Part shown: positions 35,353 through 51,377 of the stretch, piece by piece
Layout of the letters: each line of letters begins with the position of its first letter
Position numbering within the stretch: the first letter of the stretch is position 1
NCBI GenBank assembly: GCA_025201345.1
Contig: JAIXMG010000026.1
Location: forward strand, 62,001-126,000
Direction: 5' to 3'
Length of the DNA stretch: 64,000 bases
Origin: Thamnidium elegans
Taxonomy: Eukaryota; Mucoromycota; Mucoromycetes; Mucorales; Mucoraceae
The notes under the pieces: generated by a model
What the model was told of the DNA's origin: nothing
The model's database searches: none
Seen by the model: the letters and a program-made list of their open reading frames with translations, nothing else
Translations under genes and position numbers: made by a program

Positions 35353-37866
35353 TTTTTACTATTATTATTTTATTTTTTACGTTTTGTCATCTATATATAC
35401 ATAAATAAGTATTACATATTCTGTAATTATTTTTTTCTCTCACATAATTAAAAAATGAGTGTGTGTGTGTGTGTGTGTATTCAATGGTTTATGTCAGTGT
35501 TTTATACGATTTTTTTATGTGCATTAAAAAAAAATGGATGTTTATATACGCAATGATCTTTGTATCACTAAACTATCTGTTGTCTTGTGATTTTTATCCG
35601 ATTTATGTCATTTTCTTTTACTCTTTTTTAGGAACTTGACTATTTTATGTAATGGTTTTTTAACCTGTTTGTAATTTTGATTACAATGAATCACAGCGCT
35701 ACTATATTTAGCATTTTTCTTTCTTGTTTTGCTATTTTACAGATAAACAAAAAATAGTACGATCGAACCTACTGATTATGCAATTATTATTCTTTTAGGT
35801 ATTTCCTTTAAAAAATGTAACTAATCTCAAATAATTATATAATCAGTATTTGAAAAAAACAAAAGTGACGCATATTTTAAGTTTTCGTTATTAATGTGCC
35901 GCAAGTTACAGTAGTACTATTTTTTTTCGAGCGTGAATTCGATTCAATGACCAATCTTATCTGTCAAAAAAAGGGGAGGGGTGGAGAAAGTAGGTATGAA
36001 AGAAACAGGCAGTTTTTCTTATATAATTTATATACAATTATAATTGAGGAAGTTTACAGCATGAGCACAGACAAACATCTGTAGCTCTTAAGAAAAAGCC
36101 TCATTTTCAGTTCTTGAAACCTACAAATTCATTTAAGGCTTTTTGTATAAATGAATTCGTACAACTTTACAGATTATGCAGAGTATATAAAGGTGACAGA
36201 TACACGTGTTTCTATTAGAAGTTCTATACTCGTTAAGACTGTGAGATCACGTTAAATGAATAAAGTTACATAGTAAAGGTGTGTAATGATGTTTCTTTTT
36301 TTTAATAAAAAAGGTTACTTGACTTATCGTATAACTCTTCCTCACTACAACCTTATTTTATAATGTATGCTTCATCTTCAAATATGTTGTAAGCTGCAAC
36401 AAGACGAGTATATTTATAGCGATTATTTTTTCCCAATAAGTCATAGTTTTAGTTCTCAACTGTAATAGTTTTGGCTGCAATATGGGTGGAAACATCTGCT
36501 TTTCCTTTCTTACTTCCTGTATCAGAGGAATTAATCGTAAGAGGACCTATAGTTTAAAAATTAGTATAAAGTAGAAATCTCATACAATATTTTCTATTCG
36601 TTTAAATAGATCTTGTTTTTTTTTCTAGATCAACATAGCTATATAGCACTAGAAATATCCCTACTAAATAAAATGCTTAAACGCAAAAACTGAATGACAA
36701 AGCCACCTATACTGACCATCATAAAGGAAGGGTACTTGAAAACTTCCATATTTGATATAGAAAAAAAAATTAATGAAAAAGGAAAACGAAGTAAGAAAAA
36801 AAAAGCTTTAAAATGAGACGAGTCAATAGAAATTGGTAAATTGACGCGTCTCACACGACCAGAGGGGATTGGTACGATATTCAAGAATATGATACGTATA
36901 TTTAAAAGTAGGTCCATTAAAGAAATTTCAAAAGCTACATCAAAAAACAAAAAGCAACTCATGAAATCGTCAAAAGATTATCCCAAAATAACGAAAAAAT
37001 ACAATAGTACAAGTACGAGAAAAAATAACGAAATAATGCTAGTTATTTTTTTCAAGCAGCTGGACTTATGTTTAACGGTAGATCAATTGTGTTTTAGTGA
37101 TTTAATCAAAAATTCATGTTAAATACCGAAGCTATGAAATATAAATTGTATTTAGTGCGATTTATTTGTACAGAAAAAAAATGCATTACAATGTGCTTTG
37201 GTAGACACTGACTAGAATATCAACTCATTCAATTTGATTATACGAAATGTATGTATATCTATTTAACTAAACCCTAAACAAAACTTGATTTTAAATAATA
37301 AAAGGCTATGGGATATTTAGTAGTATTAACCTGAGCAAGTACAGTAATAGTTTTATGGAGAAAATGTTCCAAATGTTTTTATGACTGCCGCCACTGGATA
37401 CAGACTCCAATTTTGTATTCATTTCGCTATCTTTTATATACCCAACGGGGTGATACATGTCCTTTTTCATCTAAAAAGAGTGCATTTTGTAACACAGTAG
37501 AATTCCCCTGAAAAAAAAAAGAAATACGATAAACTCACTAGAGTATTCACATATTGGCAAGACAAAGCAGCGTTGTACATATTTTAAATACTTTAAATTA
37601 CTAGATATTTTAGGTGTTTTTTTACGTGCAGTATACTAGCCTTAAAAGAAAGAGAGAGGTGTACATTAAAAATTGCAACAAAGTTTTGTGTACGCTGCAA
37701 ATGACTCGGATTTATTTTTAGGTATGTTTAAAGGCTGGGTTTTGTTTTATGGGGTACTCGATTGCATAAAAACGTTATTCAATATTATAGACCTAGTTAC
37801 AAAAAATCACACGATATTGCTTCAAGATTAAATGGAGAAGCATTGATATACTTGTATACACACATT

Positions 37867-37870
<4 letters not shown>

Positions 37871-37901
<31 letters not shown>
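37871..37901. repeat. (AT)n microsatellite
   Basis: About 15 AT units in intergenic DNA. Confidence 0.9.
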
Positions 37902-37903
<2 letters not shown>

Positions 37904-38154
37904 GTCGCGTATATTTGTCAAGGCTTGAGTGTTTATATACATACATAATTAATAGAAGATACAGGGCATAATTAATGATTAGAGTAATAAAAGTGTAACT
38001 ATAGAACTATTAAGTGGAAAAAAATGGAAAGGACGAAGGAGTGGAACGAGAAAGGAAGGGTAAAAATGTGATGGAAAGGAAAGGAAATATCAAGTGACTG
38101 TAATAAATACACTGTAATGGACAATAAAATTTTTTATCTTTATCCATATAGACA

Positions 38155-38157
<3 letters not shown>

Positions 38158-38186
<29 letters not shown>
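38158..38186. repeat. (AT)n microsatellite
   Basis: About 14 AT units just downstream of the methyltransferase gene. Confidence 0.9.
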
Positions 38187-38188
<2 letters not shown>

Positions 38189-38227
38189 TACATATTAGTC
38201 TTGACATACTATAAATTGCACGCTAAA

Positions 38228-39771
38228 TTATAAAAGAGGCTTCTGTCCAACACAACAATGGAATGCAGATTCTGACGACTCCATTCTACTCTCGACATAT
38301 ATACGCTTTAATTCTTGAAATTCTTCTTCTGACTCAATATCATATATCTCAAACATAAGACGTTTACAAGATTCGATACTGACATCAATAATGTACATCA
38401 ATTCTGTTTTTAACACATGAGTTTCTATTTATAATATCAGTATATCTAACACAAAATCATGTAAGGTTTCTGTTCACTTACGCAGATTGATAACTTTTTT
38501 AATATCTTCTATAGGTTTATATCCAGCCTCGGAAACTATAGCCGATAGTTTTTTACAAACTTCTGGGTCTTGGTCATTGTTTTCCATAAGGGAGCAGACT
38601 AATGAAAAGAAAGAATTAGTGACCCTGCATAAAATTGTTACAATAGCTTTTTTTTGTTTTTGTTTGTGTACCTTTTTCAACAAAAGTCTGTACGACTTCA
38701 TCTCCAGGATCCTAGATTACCAAGTAATATAACACATCAGTTATCACGATAGTTTATATTCTCTCTCTCCCTCTCTCTCTCTCTTTTATACTCCTTTTTC
38801 GTCCACATACCGTTATTTGAAGCTCTAATAATTGAATATATCCGCCTGGTTTGGTTACACGATATATCTCTTTTAAACTTTCAGCCCATTGGGTTCGAGT
38901 GAAAGCCAATGAAAACAAGCGCATTTGAACAAAATCAAATGTATTGTCTTCAAAATCAAGGCCCAAAAGAACATCTCGTTTTTGAAACAAAACATTTGCA
39001 GGGCGAATATCATGAGGAAATAAAGCCACTTGATCAATGCCAGTAAATTGCGCAGATGGGTACTCAGTGGCCATGTCCTAATGTTACATAAATGTTACAC
39101 ACATGTTATTTCGTTATGGTTACGGACAAAGTATGTTTTTAAAAAAAAACAAAATTACCATAATCCAGCTTCCAGAACCACATCCAATGTCTAATACTTG
39201 GACTGAAGAAGAACTAAAGTCAATGTTATCCTTGACAGTATTGAGCATATTTCTATATTGAATAATTAGTTTTATTTAAAAAGAGGTTTTTTGTTGGTCA
39301 GTTTTTTTTTTTTTGTTATTTTAATTGGTTCTTTTTACACTCGTCCCATTTTTTCATTCGTTTTTTTTTTTAACGTACCCATCAAATAAAACTTTAAGTG
39401 CAAAGTGATTCTATTGAATTGATTTAGGGACAGAATAGTGGCTAAATATATTGTGAGCTACTTACGGCATTCATTCTATCTTCTTGACCCTTTTGAAATG
39501 TGCTGAAACATAATAGATTTGTATCTGTAGTTGAGCTACCAGCGGAAAGTCTCGGTTCTCCATCTTTTATCGAATTTAAACGAGATATAGGTGCAGAAGA
39601 TCTTTTTTCCCCCGAGAGTTTTTCAATGGACCTTTTATCTACCGAGATTTTATCATTCGATCGTTTATCGAAGCTGTTATTTCCATGTTTAAAAGCGTTG
39701 GCGAGTATTGGCCTTTTCCTATTTGTTGAATGTGAATTATCGCGTGCATTTACTGATATTTTTGATCCCAT
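38228..39771 (-). CDS. LaeA/UMTA-like SAM-dependent methyltransferase
   Basis: Seven exons, complement(38228..38424, 38482..38598, 38672..38711, 38811..39077, 39159..39252, 39379..39410, 39466..39771), keep frame and give 350 residues. Residues 1-100 are a polar, repeat-like leader (DKRSNDKISVDKRSIEKL). RMNANHFALK is followed by motif I VLDIGCGSGSWIMDMA (SAM binding), FTGIDQ (acidic residue of motif II), FDFVQMRLFSLAFTRTQW and VTKPGGYIQLLE (motif post-I to III). The 32-nt exon 39379..39410 is needed to reach motif I in frame. Many fungal relatives regulate secondary metabolism or are uncharacterised; the substrate is unknown. Confidence 0.8.
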
Positions 39772-39859
39772 ATCGAAATAATAATAAAAATAATAAAAAA
39801 AGAATAAAATAAAAAAGAAAGACGGAAAAAAAAAATCTTTTTAGGATATTTTCAGTTTT

Positions 39860-39893
<34 letters not shown>

Positions 39894-39939
39894 TCTAAAA
39901 GAAGACACTGTAACTCAACGAGTATTTTTACTTTGCCAA

Positions 39940-39970
<31 letters not shown>

Positions 39971-42183
39971 AATTGAGCTTCCTTTATTTTTTCCTGCTTT
40001 ACCTGGGAAACCAACTTTTTTGTGTTTATTTTATAGCGAAATACCATGTGATTTGAACAAAATTGAATAAAAGCTTACATATACTTCATTTATTTACAAG
40101 CTCACAATAAATAAAGCTTAAAAAAAGCTGGGCGCACGGACTCATTTTTTTTAATCAATATGTGCACTAAAAAAACCTTTTTTTTTTTATCTTCTCTCTT
40201 AACCTTATCAATACGCATCGTAAGAAAAAAGAAAGATCGAAACTAGATGACGGTGTTACATCTACAAGATTTTATCGCATATTTTATTCTTTTTTTTTCG
40301 CGCCAAAAAACTACTACTTTAAATGATTTTGCTTTCAAGATCGTAATTTTAGTAAGCAATGGGATTTGAAATTTGAAATTTTTCTCCAATGTCGGCGGAA
40401 TAAATACTGTCCAAAAAAGAAATTACGCCTATTTGCCCCTGTGTAGCATTTCTAATTTACCACGTTTCTTATTATGGTGCATCCCATCTCTTTTTTGACT
40501 TGTTTGAGTTTTTTTTTTGCTTGTCAATTGTGTTATATAAATGGACGCTATTATTGGTCAAGATAAATATACAATAATAAAATAGAATACACCCATAGTT
40601 TCTATAATTATTTCTTTTTGGAAAGTCGTACTACTATCAACTAGTCGGAACGGTAAAAAGTCTTTAAAGTTATCGCTGGGCACTTCATAATTTAAAACCC
40701 CCTCCCCTCCCGAGGCAAAAAAAAAACCATTATTCTGGTATTATCTATCTAAAAAGCAACATATGTTTTAACCTAAATCTTGAAATTTATTTCCCTTCGA
40801 AAAAAAGGTTTAAATCCAATGAATAAGCAGTTCAGTTGAGGATTATCTGAATTAATTTTTATGGTTCAGCCAAATTTATTTACTACTAAACTTACTTAAT
40901 GAGATACTAGTGAATAAAATAATATACGTTCAATTCAATTGTTTTATACTATAATTGAACATGCTCTTTCCTTTTTAAAACAAAAAAGAAGAACAGATAC
41001 CTTCATTGCCATAATTAGTCGAGCCGATCGATTTCGATCTTAAATTCAACGAATAAACCATCATACAGTCTTAAAAAAAAACGTGATATATAAACTCATG
41101 GAACAAACTATTTCCTCAAATGTTAAAAAAATAAATAAATATCCCCATAAGTACCTCATGTTTAGTTTCTATTTATTTATGTTAATGTGTAATCAATCTA
41201 TTTAATGATGAGTTATATATATGCGCAGGATTAAAAAGTGAGAGCAAGGTTTATGTAGGCAGCTTATTTTACTAGCAAAAAAAAACATGGCATACTCCAT
41301 ATACGAATAAATGTACACCTAGAAACCCGCAAATTTACTGTATATATATTTATGTGTGTTTGGTATGACAATTTGGCAGCTTTGGTAATAGTTAGACATG
41401 TCCAATATGTAATGCATATATTATTTCCAATTTCTCGGCGGGGGCTAATTCTTTTAGTCCTCACGGGGTGGGGAGGCAAATAATCGTACGTTATTTATTC
41501 TGACAATGAAAAAAAAAGCTGGTTTTATTTGTATAGGCATTTGCTTGCAAGTAATACAATCAAATTATTGTATTACAAAGAAGAGGTAACTCTTCAAGGA
41601 ATTACAATAGGAGATTCTAAATGACTATATCGAATGTCTCGGAACTCTCAACGTACTGGTCTCCCGATAATATTTATCTGTACTCGTCAAATTGCAACGG
41701 CTGACAATCAAAATCGATTGTGCTGCATATGCCTTACAGGTAAGGCATAGCGATTACTTTTCCTGCATAATTCTAGTAGTTCGAATAAAAAACAATAGTT
41801 TACTGATAAAAAAAAAAGAGAAAAAAGGTTCAACTAATAATCAGAACTATTTTTATTTAGGTTAGACGGTATATTTCATGGATTAGATAGTATAAATATA
41901 CGCATTTTATTCTTTACAAAGCGATAGCATTGTAAATAGAATATTATTTTTTACAGCTTGATAAGATTTACAGTAAAGAAACTTTGACAGCAAAAAGCGC
42001 TAATTTATTTCGTTGCATTAAACATTTTAATGATAAAAATTAAATATTTAAACGAAAAAAGGGGTTTTTGCATATAATCTATCGTCTTTTATAGAATGTT
42101 TATATTTTATTTATATGAAAAGGATGATGATACAATAAATAAATGAAAAAAAAAATAAAAAAAAAAGAAAAAAAAAGAAGAGA
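39772..42183. other. Long intergenic region
   Basis: 2.4 kb between two minus-strand genes, upstream of the methyltransferase gene. Long T (39863-39890) and A (39940-39963) runs close to the methyltransferase start; otherwise AT-rich sequence with only short ORFs that lack coding character. No RNA gene recognised. Confidence 0.5.
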
Positions 42184-44450
<2,267 letters not shown>

Positions 44451-46089
44451 TGTTAAGTTACTTTTCTCTATTTTAAGCAGGGGTGATAATAATTAGATTT
44501 GTTTAATAAAGAGAGAGAAAAGAGAGAGAGAAAGAGAAGAGGGAAACCTGTACTATTTTAGCGCTTTAGATGGTATTTGCGGGGAACTAAGATTTTACTA
44601 AGCAAGTCACTTTTTTTTCTTTTTAAAATAAAATCACCGAGATACCCTTTTTATAATGGGTGGTTACGAAACAAATAGTTGCTTATCACTATAGTAACCA
44701 CTAGTTTCTTTTGAATCCGTTCATAAACAAAAACACTTTCTTTTGAATTGTTTATACTTTTTTCTCAATCTCGTGTAACCAAGTATCATTGTTTGGCACA
44801 ACCTTAGTTATATATCTTGTCAAAACTCTGTCATCATCATGGCATCTAAATATTTTTAAAGAAATAATGCACGAAATTTACTGAAGTAGATTACTTCGTT
44901 ATATTTTGTAGCGTAAACTATATTATTTGGTTTTTTATGAAAAAGATATATATACACAAGTGTAGCTTTCAATCAAGGTTCAGAATGTACAAGTGACTGT
45001 TAATCGTAGCAACGCCGCTTCAAATAGCTCTTTTACATGTTCCATCAAATGACTCAAGAAAAACGTTTGAAGCTATTTAAATATATGTAAACTTTGTTTA
45101 AGCGAAACTCACCGATGACCTCGTTTTAGTACTGCAAAGTATAATAAAAGAAAGTAGTTATCCTCTTTTTTTATTTTTTTTATTTTGCGAATCGAAATCT
45201 GAGATAAGAAACGTGTGTAATGACTGGTAATAGAAGACACTCCGAAGCTGCCGATAAATAATTAAAAAGTGGGGTTCACTATTAGGCTGAATACATTATG
45301 TGATGTTCAGGAACATGGCACCCACGTCTTTGTTTGAATATTTCAAGTGTATAAAAACTCTATTACATTCAAAATTAACAATTTAGGACACAATTAACTT
45401 GGTTAGATCCCTTTATTTTATGAAAACCGTAATCAAGATAATAACTTTCAGTTTACATTATAATATATCTTTTACAACTGTTACATGTGTCTATGCATAT
45501 GTTAAATCTGAGCTGCAACATTGAATCATCATTTTCTGCAGAAAAAAAGAAAAAAAAAAGAGATAAGTATCATTGAAAGATTTTAGCTATTCATTGAGAG
45601 CGCATAATGTCAATATGTTTCTTCCTTTACAGTTTGTTCCTATAATTGTAAAGTTTTAAGTAACTACAAATAAATAAACTCTTCTGTTTACCGATATAAA
45701 AAAAAGTAGATCAGAAAAAGATATGCATACAAGTAAAAAAAGCTTATATTTGTTTTAACTATCAAGTCAGATTGAGTTAACCGTTTCTAAATAAACCTTT
45801 TTGAAAGATTTATTTTGTATTTGACAAAGTCTTTTAAAAAGTATAAGAGTGCGCGTTTTCTTAACGTTATCATATATTTTTCAGTTACACATATTTACTA
45901 TAGACAATAAATATAGTGTACTACGTTCATATAGTACATGTATTAAGGTCATTGCATCAAATATAACTATGGCGGAGTTTTTTGAACTTGTAACAAACTA
46001 AAAAAAAAGGAAGCCAATTTAACTATAGTTAAGGCGTGAAAGGTTTAAGAATAAAAAGGATATACGGTTATCCTAACATTTTTATTAAG
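44451..46089. other. Intergenic region upstream of the SAP gene
   Basis: 1.6 kb of AT-rich DNA between the SAP gene start and the 3' end of the Kar5-like gene. A purine-rich (GA)n-like stretch lies at 44503-44545 just upstream of the SAP gene. No gene recognised. Confidence 0.5.
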
Positions 46090-48238
46090 TTATTTCACTC
46101 TGTCTTCATGGGATGACGACGATGACGGCAATGACGAGGAAGAAGAGGCATAATTGGAATGTAAATAAGGTGAAGTAGAAGTGGAAGAAGGATATGAAGA
46201 AGAGGGTGATGATGAAGACCTGTCATGCCTTTCAGGAGTCCTAGTGCCGACTCTCATTCTAATGAACAGCTTTCTAAGTAGCCACTTTTTTTTACAGTGT
46301 TAGTAATAAGGTATAAAAGAGATTTCTTATAGCGTACACACATTACCTCTATCAGTACAATTAATATTTTGATGGCCTCTTCATGCGGGTTTTCATTATA
46401 TACTGAAAGTATATTATGTATAATATATTGGTGTCCTTATGACTAAAAGTTAATATGTATAAAATTAGATTGCGAATATATATTTACCAATTGCAATTCC
46501 AGTCGACAGGAATAGTCTCATAAACTGATTGTATGACTTAAACAAGTAAAGCATGTGATAATAGAATGATACATATATTGCTGTATTAAAAAATACGCCT
46601 CTAAGATCTACATTTAATTTTTTCTTTGTAAATACATAGTACGTAAAACATGGGCAGTAACTTACTCATAATTACACCTACTGTCCATTCAAATGGAAGA
46701 AGGATACCTCGCAATTGATTGTGAATAACCAATATATCATCCTTCAAAAGCTGGATGCTTTCCAATGACGTGCTTAGTACTTGGCCGAAACTAGTATTTA
46801 ATTTGTCCATTGTATGTGTCCAGTTTTCCAAATACATATTTTGAAGATCCTAAAATGTACATATAAGATCATTACAGTTAAAAAAAAGGGGGTGGTGATG
46901 AGAATGTATACTTTTTCACGAGACCAATTAAGGATTGTCACTTGTTGAATTGTAACCATTTCCTCGATATTACGATCGATTGTTTTTAACCCGCTAATTA
47001 CGGTATCTATAACTTGGTTTACTTCAAACTCTTGTCTTATGACGAGTTGGTTTAACTGGGTTTGCATTTCCTTGACGTACTGTTGAACTACCTGGTTATA
47101 TTCAGCAACAGCCACTTTAGTTTGGTTTTGTACTAGAACTAGTGTCTCAAATATTTGTTGGATTTGATCGGCTGTTCTTGAATGCACTTGATGTATGGTA
47201 TCTATTTGGTTGAATACTTTTGACTGAGACTCTTTTAAACGACCCAGCGTCTTAAATTCATCGTTTCTCCAGTCGATTAATAATTCTTGTTGTTGTTGCA
47301 AGATGTTAAAATTTTTCACTTGGTTTAACGTGATGTTAGTATGTAATTTTTCAAGGATATCTGATAAGTAACAAGTTAACTATATATATATATATATGAT
47401 CTATCAGTATTATATATATCTTTGTACCTTTCTCTAAGGGATAATGTATGGCAAAGCACATTAAAACTATATATCTATATTTAATAACGTGTTCTATATT
47501 TATAATTTCTTAATACTTGCCTACATCTCGAAAATACCCTGTTTCGGTAATTTAAGTATTAAATAAGTATATACATAGTCGAGCTATATTTTATATATTA
47601 CCACTATAGGTCGTCCAAGTCTGAGGTGATCTTGCTATTTTGCTAAATTAGTTTAATAACAATATATTTTAAATGATGAAATAATAGTGTAGAATATATC
47701 AAGTTCATACTTTACGCATCTTTTCACATACTGATTTCTATTCTTGATTTCGCTCAAGAGTGAAGAGCATTCAATAGGGATAGTAATTTGAGCAGTATCT
47801 AATTCGCATAATGTCAGCATAACGGCATCTAAAAGAGAAAGAGAGAAAGTAAATTTACGGGAAGAAGTTTATGATGAAATATTTTACAATCCATGTTTTC
47901 CAGAGTATCAAAGTGAAGAGAATCACATCCATGCAAGAGTTTGATAGTAGCTTTTTTAAAGCAATCAGATTCATGGCTTTGTAGATTATTGTACAACTCT
48001 TGAAAAAGAAATTAGTATTATTGTTTATATTTATTGCATCAACAAAGTACCTAGACCATGGTCGATCACTATTTTTCGTAGACCTGAAAGAAAAAAGTGT
48101 CAGTTTTTCTTCTTTTTCTTTTTTTTTTTTTTTTTTTTTTACGAGAATATAACCTATTTTCTTCTTTTTTGCATCTTCATGAATGACATTTTCTACAAAC
48201 ATCAATATAAGCACGAAAATAATAATGATATATCTCAT
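46090..48238 (-). CDS. KAR5: Nuclear fusion (karyogamy) protein of the Kar5/Tht1 family
   Basis: Twelve exons, complement(46090..46284, 46347..46402, 46488..46580, 46666..46849, 46912..47360, 47428..47466, 47521..47538, 47602..47642, 47711..47828, 47888..47998, 48051..48083, 48154..48238), keep frame and give 473 residues. Residues 1-17 are a signal peptide. A Cys-rich lumenal part follows with ESDCFKKATIKLLHGCDSL, YAVMLTLCELDTAQI and SPQTWTTYSGYFRDV, the Kar5/Tht1 signature, then a long coiled coil (residues 165-330) and hydrophobic segments near 370-415. The tail is Ser-rich. The family acts in nuclear-envelope fusion after mating. Two exons are tiny (18 and 33 nt). Intron 6 (47467..47520) needs a GC donor (GCAAGT) so that YFRDV joins LMCFAIHYP. 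The family assignment is by motif order, not by alignment. Confidence 0.8.
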
Positions 48239-48944
48239 TGTAAATGTGTAGAAAGAAAAAGAAGAAGAAAAAAACTGTCTTGTCGAACATTGTGTTTAAA
48301 TAAATTTCATATCTTAAATAGTGAGTTTTCATAAAAATCGTTTTCTTTTCTTTTTGACAAGCTCATTACTTGTTTTTAAATGAAATTCGGAAGTACACTT
48401 CAGTTATGAATATATGTCTTTTCTTTTTCAAAATAAATATGCACACTTTTTTTTTACTTCTCTTATTATCCTCTAACGCTTTGTCAAGATAATATAGAGA
48501 ATACAACGCTTTTAAACGTTCGTGGTTACTGGTAAGATAAATTAACGTGCATCTACTAACTCCGATTTTTCGTATTTTTTATTTTTCTATAATACTCGAC
48601 GGCAAAACACTTTTAACATAAATTAATTGCAGTTTAACATTATAAATAAGATCACAAAGAGATATGCCGAAGTGTTTTTTTTGTCTTTGCGGTTTTTTTC
48701 GTGAAAAATATCGATTTGAAGTTTGGCTCTTTAGGCAGAGAAGTCTACAAATGACCTCCCCAAATTAGTATTACGGCCCAATAATATCACATACTTGCGT
48801 TTAAATATACAGTAATAAATTTATCTATGCAACATAAACATTTAAGTGGCAGATGATAAAAAAAAATATCTCACTTTCTTTTGACTGCTAACTATATTTT
48901 ATATCTTAAAACTATCAATTACACTACTTATAAATATTTAAATA
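48239..48944. other. Intergenic region, left flank of the transposase/Fanzor locus
   Basis: Holds the Kar5-like promoter and probably the left end of the transposon. A CCAAATTAG at 48760-48768 has an inverted partner CTAATTTGG at 54363-54371, too short to call a terminal repeat. No coding feature. Confidence 0.4.
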
Positions 48945-51226
48945 ATGGGAAGAATATCTAACAAAAAAAGGCTTGGGTGAAGAACTTACGTAACGTACGT
49001 AATTTTCCAGAGCAGGTTACTGAGCAACAAAGTGATATTTCTTCAGTAAACGATGAACCTGTTCAAATCATTGATGAAGCAGCCCTCCAATCAATTAATT
49101 TTAAACTGAAGGAAGACGGAGTCAATAAGAGAGAGGCATTTTCTAGGGGACTTGAATACAGAGCTAGATATCAGCGAAAGTTGAAGCAGAAAAACAGGGA
49201 AATGGCGAAAGGAAGCGCCAAAATATCCAGTTATTTTAGTAGCGTAACCGCAAGTTCTGCATCTGAGGAGGCGCCTGTCGAAACTGAAATGCAAAAACTT
49301 CAAGCAGCCTATGACTACTTAACCTCTGAGCTGGAACCAAAAATTAGCTTAGAAAGCGCCCAACAAAAGGCAGGCACATATGAGTGTACAAAATACTTGG
49401 CCGTTCATTTGTACTTGGAGGTCCGAATTGATGGTATCAAGCGAGTACAGGCTTCAGAACTTACAGCCAAAAGATTCTGGTATGGTAAGGCTACGGTTTA
49501 CCGTAGTATTGTAATTCGAAAATATGCCGCCGAATATATCATTACAGGGGAAATTACTAAGGGTTTGCAAGGAAAACACTCGAAGAGAATATCAATTTTA
49601 GATGACAACGATATCAAGAGAAAAGTTATTGAGTGGTTCAGATCTGTACCCAAAATTCAAAGAAATATTCCTGCGATCCAAAATGAGCTTCGTCACGTTA
49701 TTATACCGAATGCAATCGAAAATAACGCTCTTAATGTTGAAAGATACTCCAACGCGGTTACTTCTATTGAATGTATAAGAAAGAAGCTTATTGAATGGGG
49801 TTTTCATTTTAAGCGAGTTGGTAAATTAATTAATTATGAAAAAAAACAAATAACTAGTTACTAATAAAAAATCTTTTATTTTACAAGAAGAGTAATCTTT
49901 TTCGACGGACACGAAAGAGAAGATGTAGTCGCATACAGAAACGAATGGTCTAAAAGAATAATGTTATACCGCGAGTATTCTGAAACGTACAGTTATGATG
50001 ATGTTAGTATTGTAATCCCTCCAATTTTACCTGCCAATATCAGACGACATGTCTTTGTAACTCACGACGAAAGCACATTCTATGCTAATGACCATCAACA
50101 GTATGCTTGGCTGGAAGAAACTGAGAATTTTTGCTTGCCAAAATCTCAAGGTAGATCAATTATGATCTCTGAATTCCACTGTCCCTGTCACGGAACAATG
50201 AGGGCTATGATAAATGGCAAACCCATGACCTCGAGAGTGGTGTTTTATCCTGGAGCCCCTCACCAAGGATATCGGACGAGTGAGCACATGATCACTCAAT
50301 TGAAGGACGTGTTGGTCTTGTTTTCTGTTTTGCACCAAGATATGACTGCCGTATTCCTTTTCGATCAGAGTAGTAATCATAAGGCCTTCGCCAAAGATGC
50401 TTTGGTTGCTAGTAGAATGAATATGGGAGGAGGTGAAGTAAAAGAAGATGATGTCAAGTTTAGAGATGGTCGTTATACCGTGGTAGTAGATAGCCAACCT
50501 GTAGAGAAACGTCAAAGTTTTTACGTTGAAAGAAAGTTCAACTACCTCGAGCTACAAAAGCTTAGATTTAGCAAAATTTCCAGGGCTGATAAAGTTGCGA
50601 AATTTGATGCAATTATGAAAAACGTTCATCCCGTAAGTTTATAATTATCCATTCTTAGATTTCAAATTATATATATATAGAAATTTTCGTTTAACTCGTT
50701 TGCTTTATTTAAAAAATAGAATAATGAGATAAAAACATATTTCATAGGTATTAAAGAAATATTAACACAAAGAAATTTGTTCGGTAGTCAAAACAGATAT
50801 TGCAACAATGTAGAAGCTGCCAACCATGAATGTTGTGCGGTTCATTTGCTTGGCAGTCAGCCTGATTTCATAGAGCAAAAATCAATCTTGGCTGAAGCTA
50901 TTGAAAAAGCAGGTCACATTTTCGAACTTTACCCTCGGCATCATTGTGAATGTAACCCCATTGAACGTTTCTGGGGAGCCAGCAAAAAAATAGCGAGACG
51001 GAATTGTAACTACAATTTCCGCTCTCTCGATAACAACATCAATAGTTTTCTTGATAGCGTGAACCAACCTGGAGAGATCCCTTTGCAAATCCGTCGTTAC
51101 TTCAACAAAAGCTTCCGGTACATTGAAGCTTACAGTAACGAAAAAGATGTTGCTGAGGCATTTTCTCTCGTAAAAGAGTTCTCAAAGCTTCAAAAATCAC
51201 ACAGAAAGCTCCGCGAAAATCAATAA
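48945..51226 (+). pseudogene. IS630/Tc1-mariner-type DDE transposase, frame-disrupted
   Basis: The first part (48977-49830) encodes about 285 residues with a Lys-rich start and helix-turn-helix-like regions (RKKLIEWGFHFKRVG). The catalytic part follows: FFDGHEREDVVAYRNEW, THDESTFYANDH (first Asp), AVFLFDQSSNH (second Asp) and HHCECNPIERFWG (Glu), the arrangement of a group common in fungi. A GT-AG intron (50635..50719) joins KNVHP to NNEIKTYF. Two breaks remain: an A7 run at 48963-48969 one base off between the ATG at 48945 and the main frame, and a junction at 49815-49895 where no GT-AG splice restores frame. All three catalytic residues are retained. It lies 151 bp upstream of the Fanzor gene on the same strand, so it may be the mobilising enzyme of one composite element. 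Confidence 0.75.
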
Positions 51227-51377
51227 TTCACATAAAAAAATAAAAATAAAAAAAGGCAGTTTTAAATGCCAATATCCATATTAGGAGTCGGAATTGTAAT
51301 TCCAAAAAGTTTATTATAGAGTAGATGCACGTTATGTTTTTCTCTTTCTTTTTTTTTTTTTTTACCTAAATACCTTA

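Larger units (their letters stand above)
35353..38227. other. Long intergenic region with two (AT)n microsatellites
   Basis: 2.9 kb without a gene I can support. Short (TG)n at 35459-35478. A minus-strand segment at 36452-36546 reads like a terminal exon (after an AG: GPLTINSSDTGSKKGKADVS to a stop), and 36785-36890 minus strand could be another fragment (PSGRVRRVNLPISIDSS); they cannot be joined convincingly and may be relics. (AT)n tracts occur at 37871-37901 and 38158-38186. Confidence 0.4.

Noticed and set aside
36639..37122. ORFs of 93-107 codons on both strands in the 35-38 kb intergenic region
   Set aside because: AT-driven composition (Ile/Phe/Lys), no start context and no recognisable domain. 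Small exon-like fragments nearby could not be joined.
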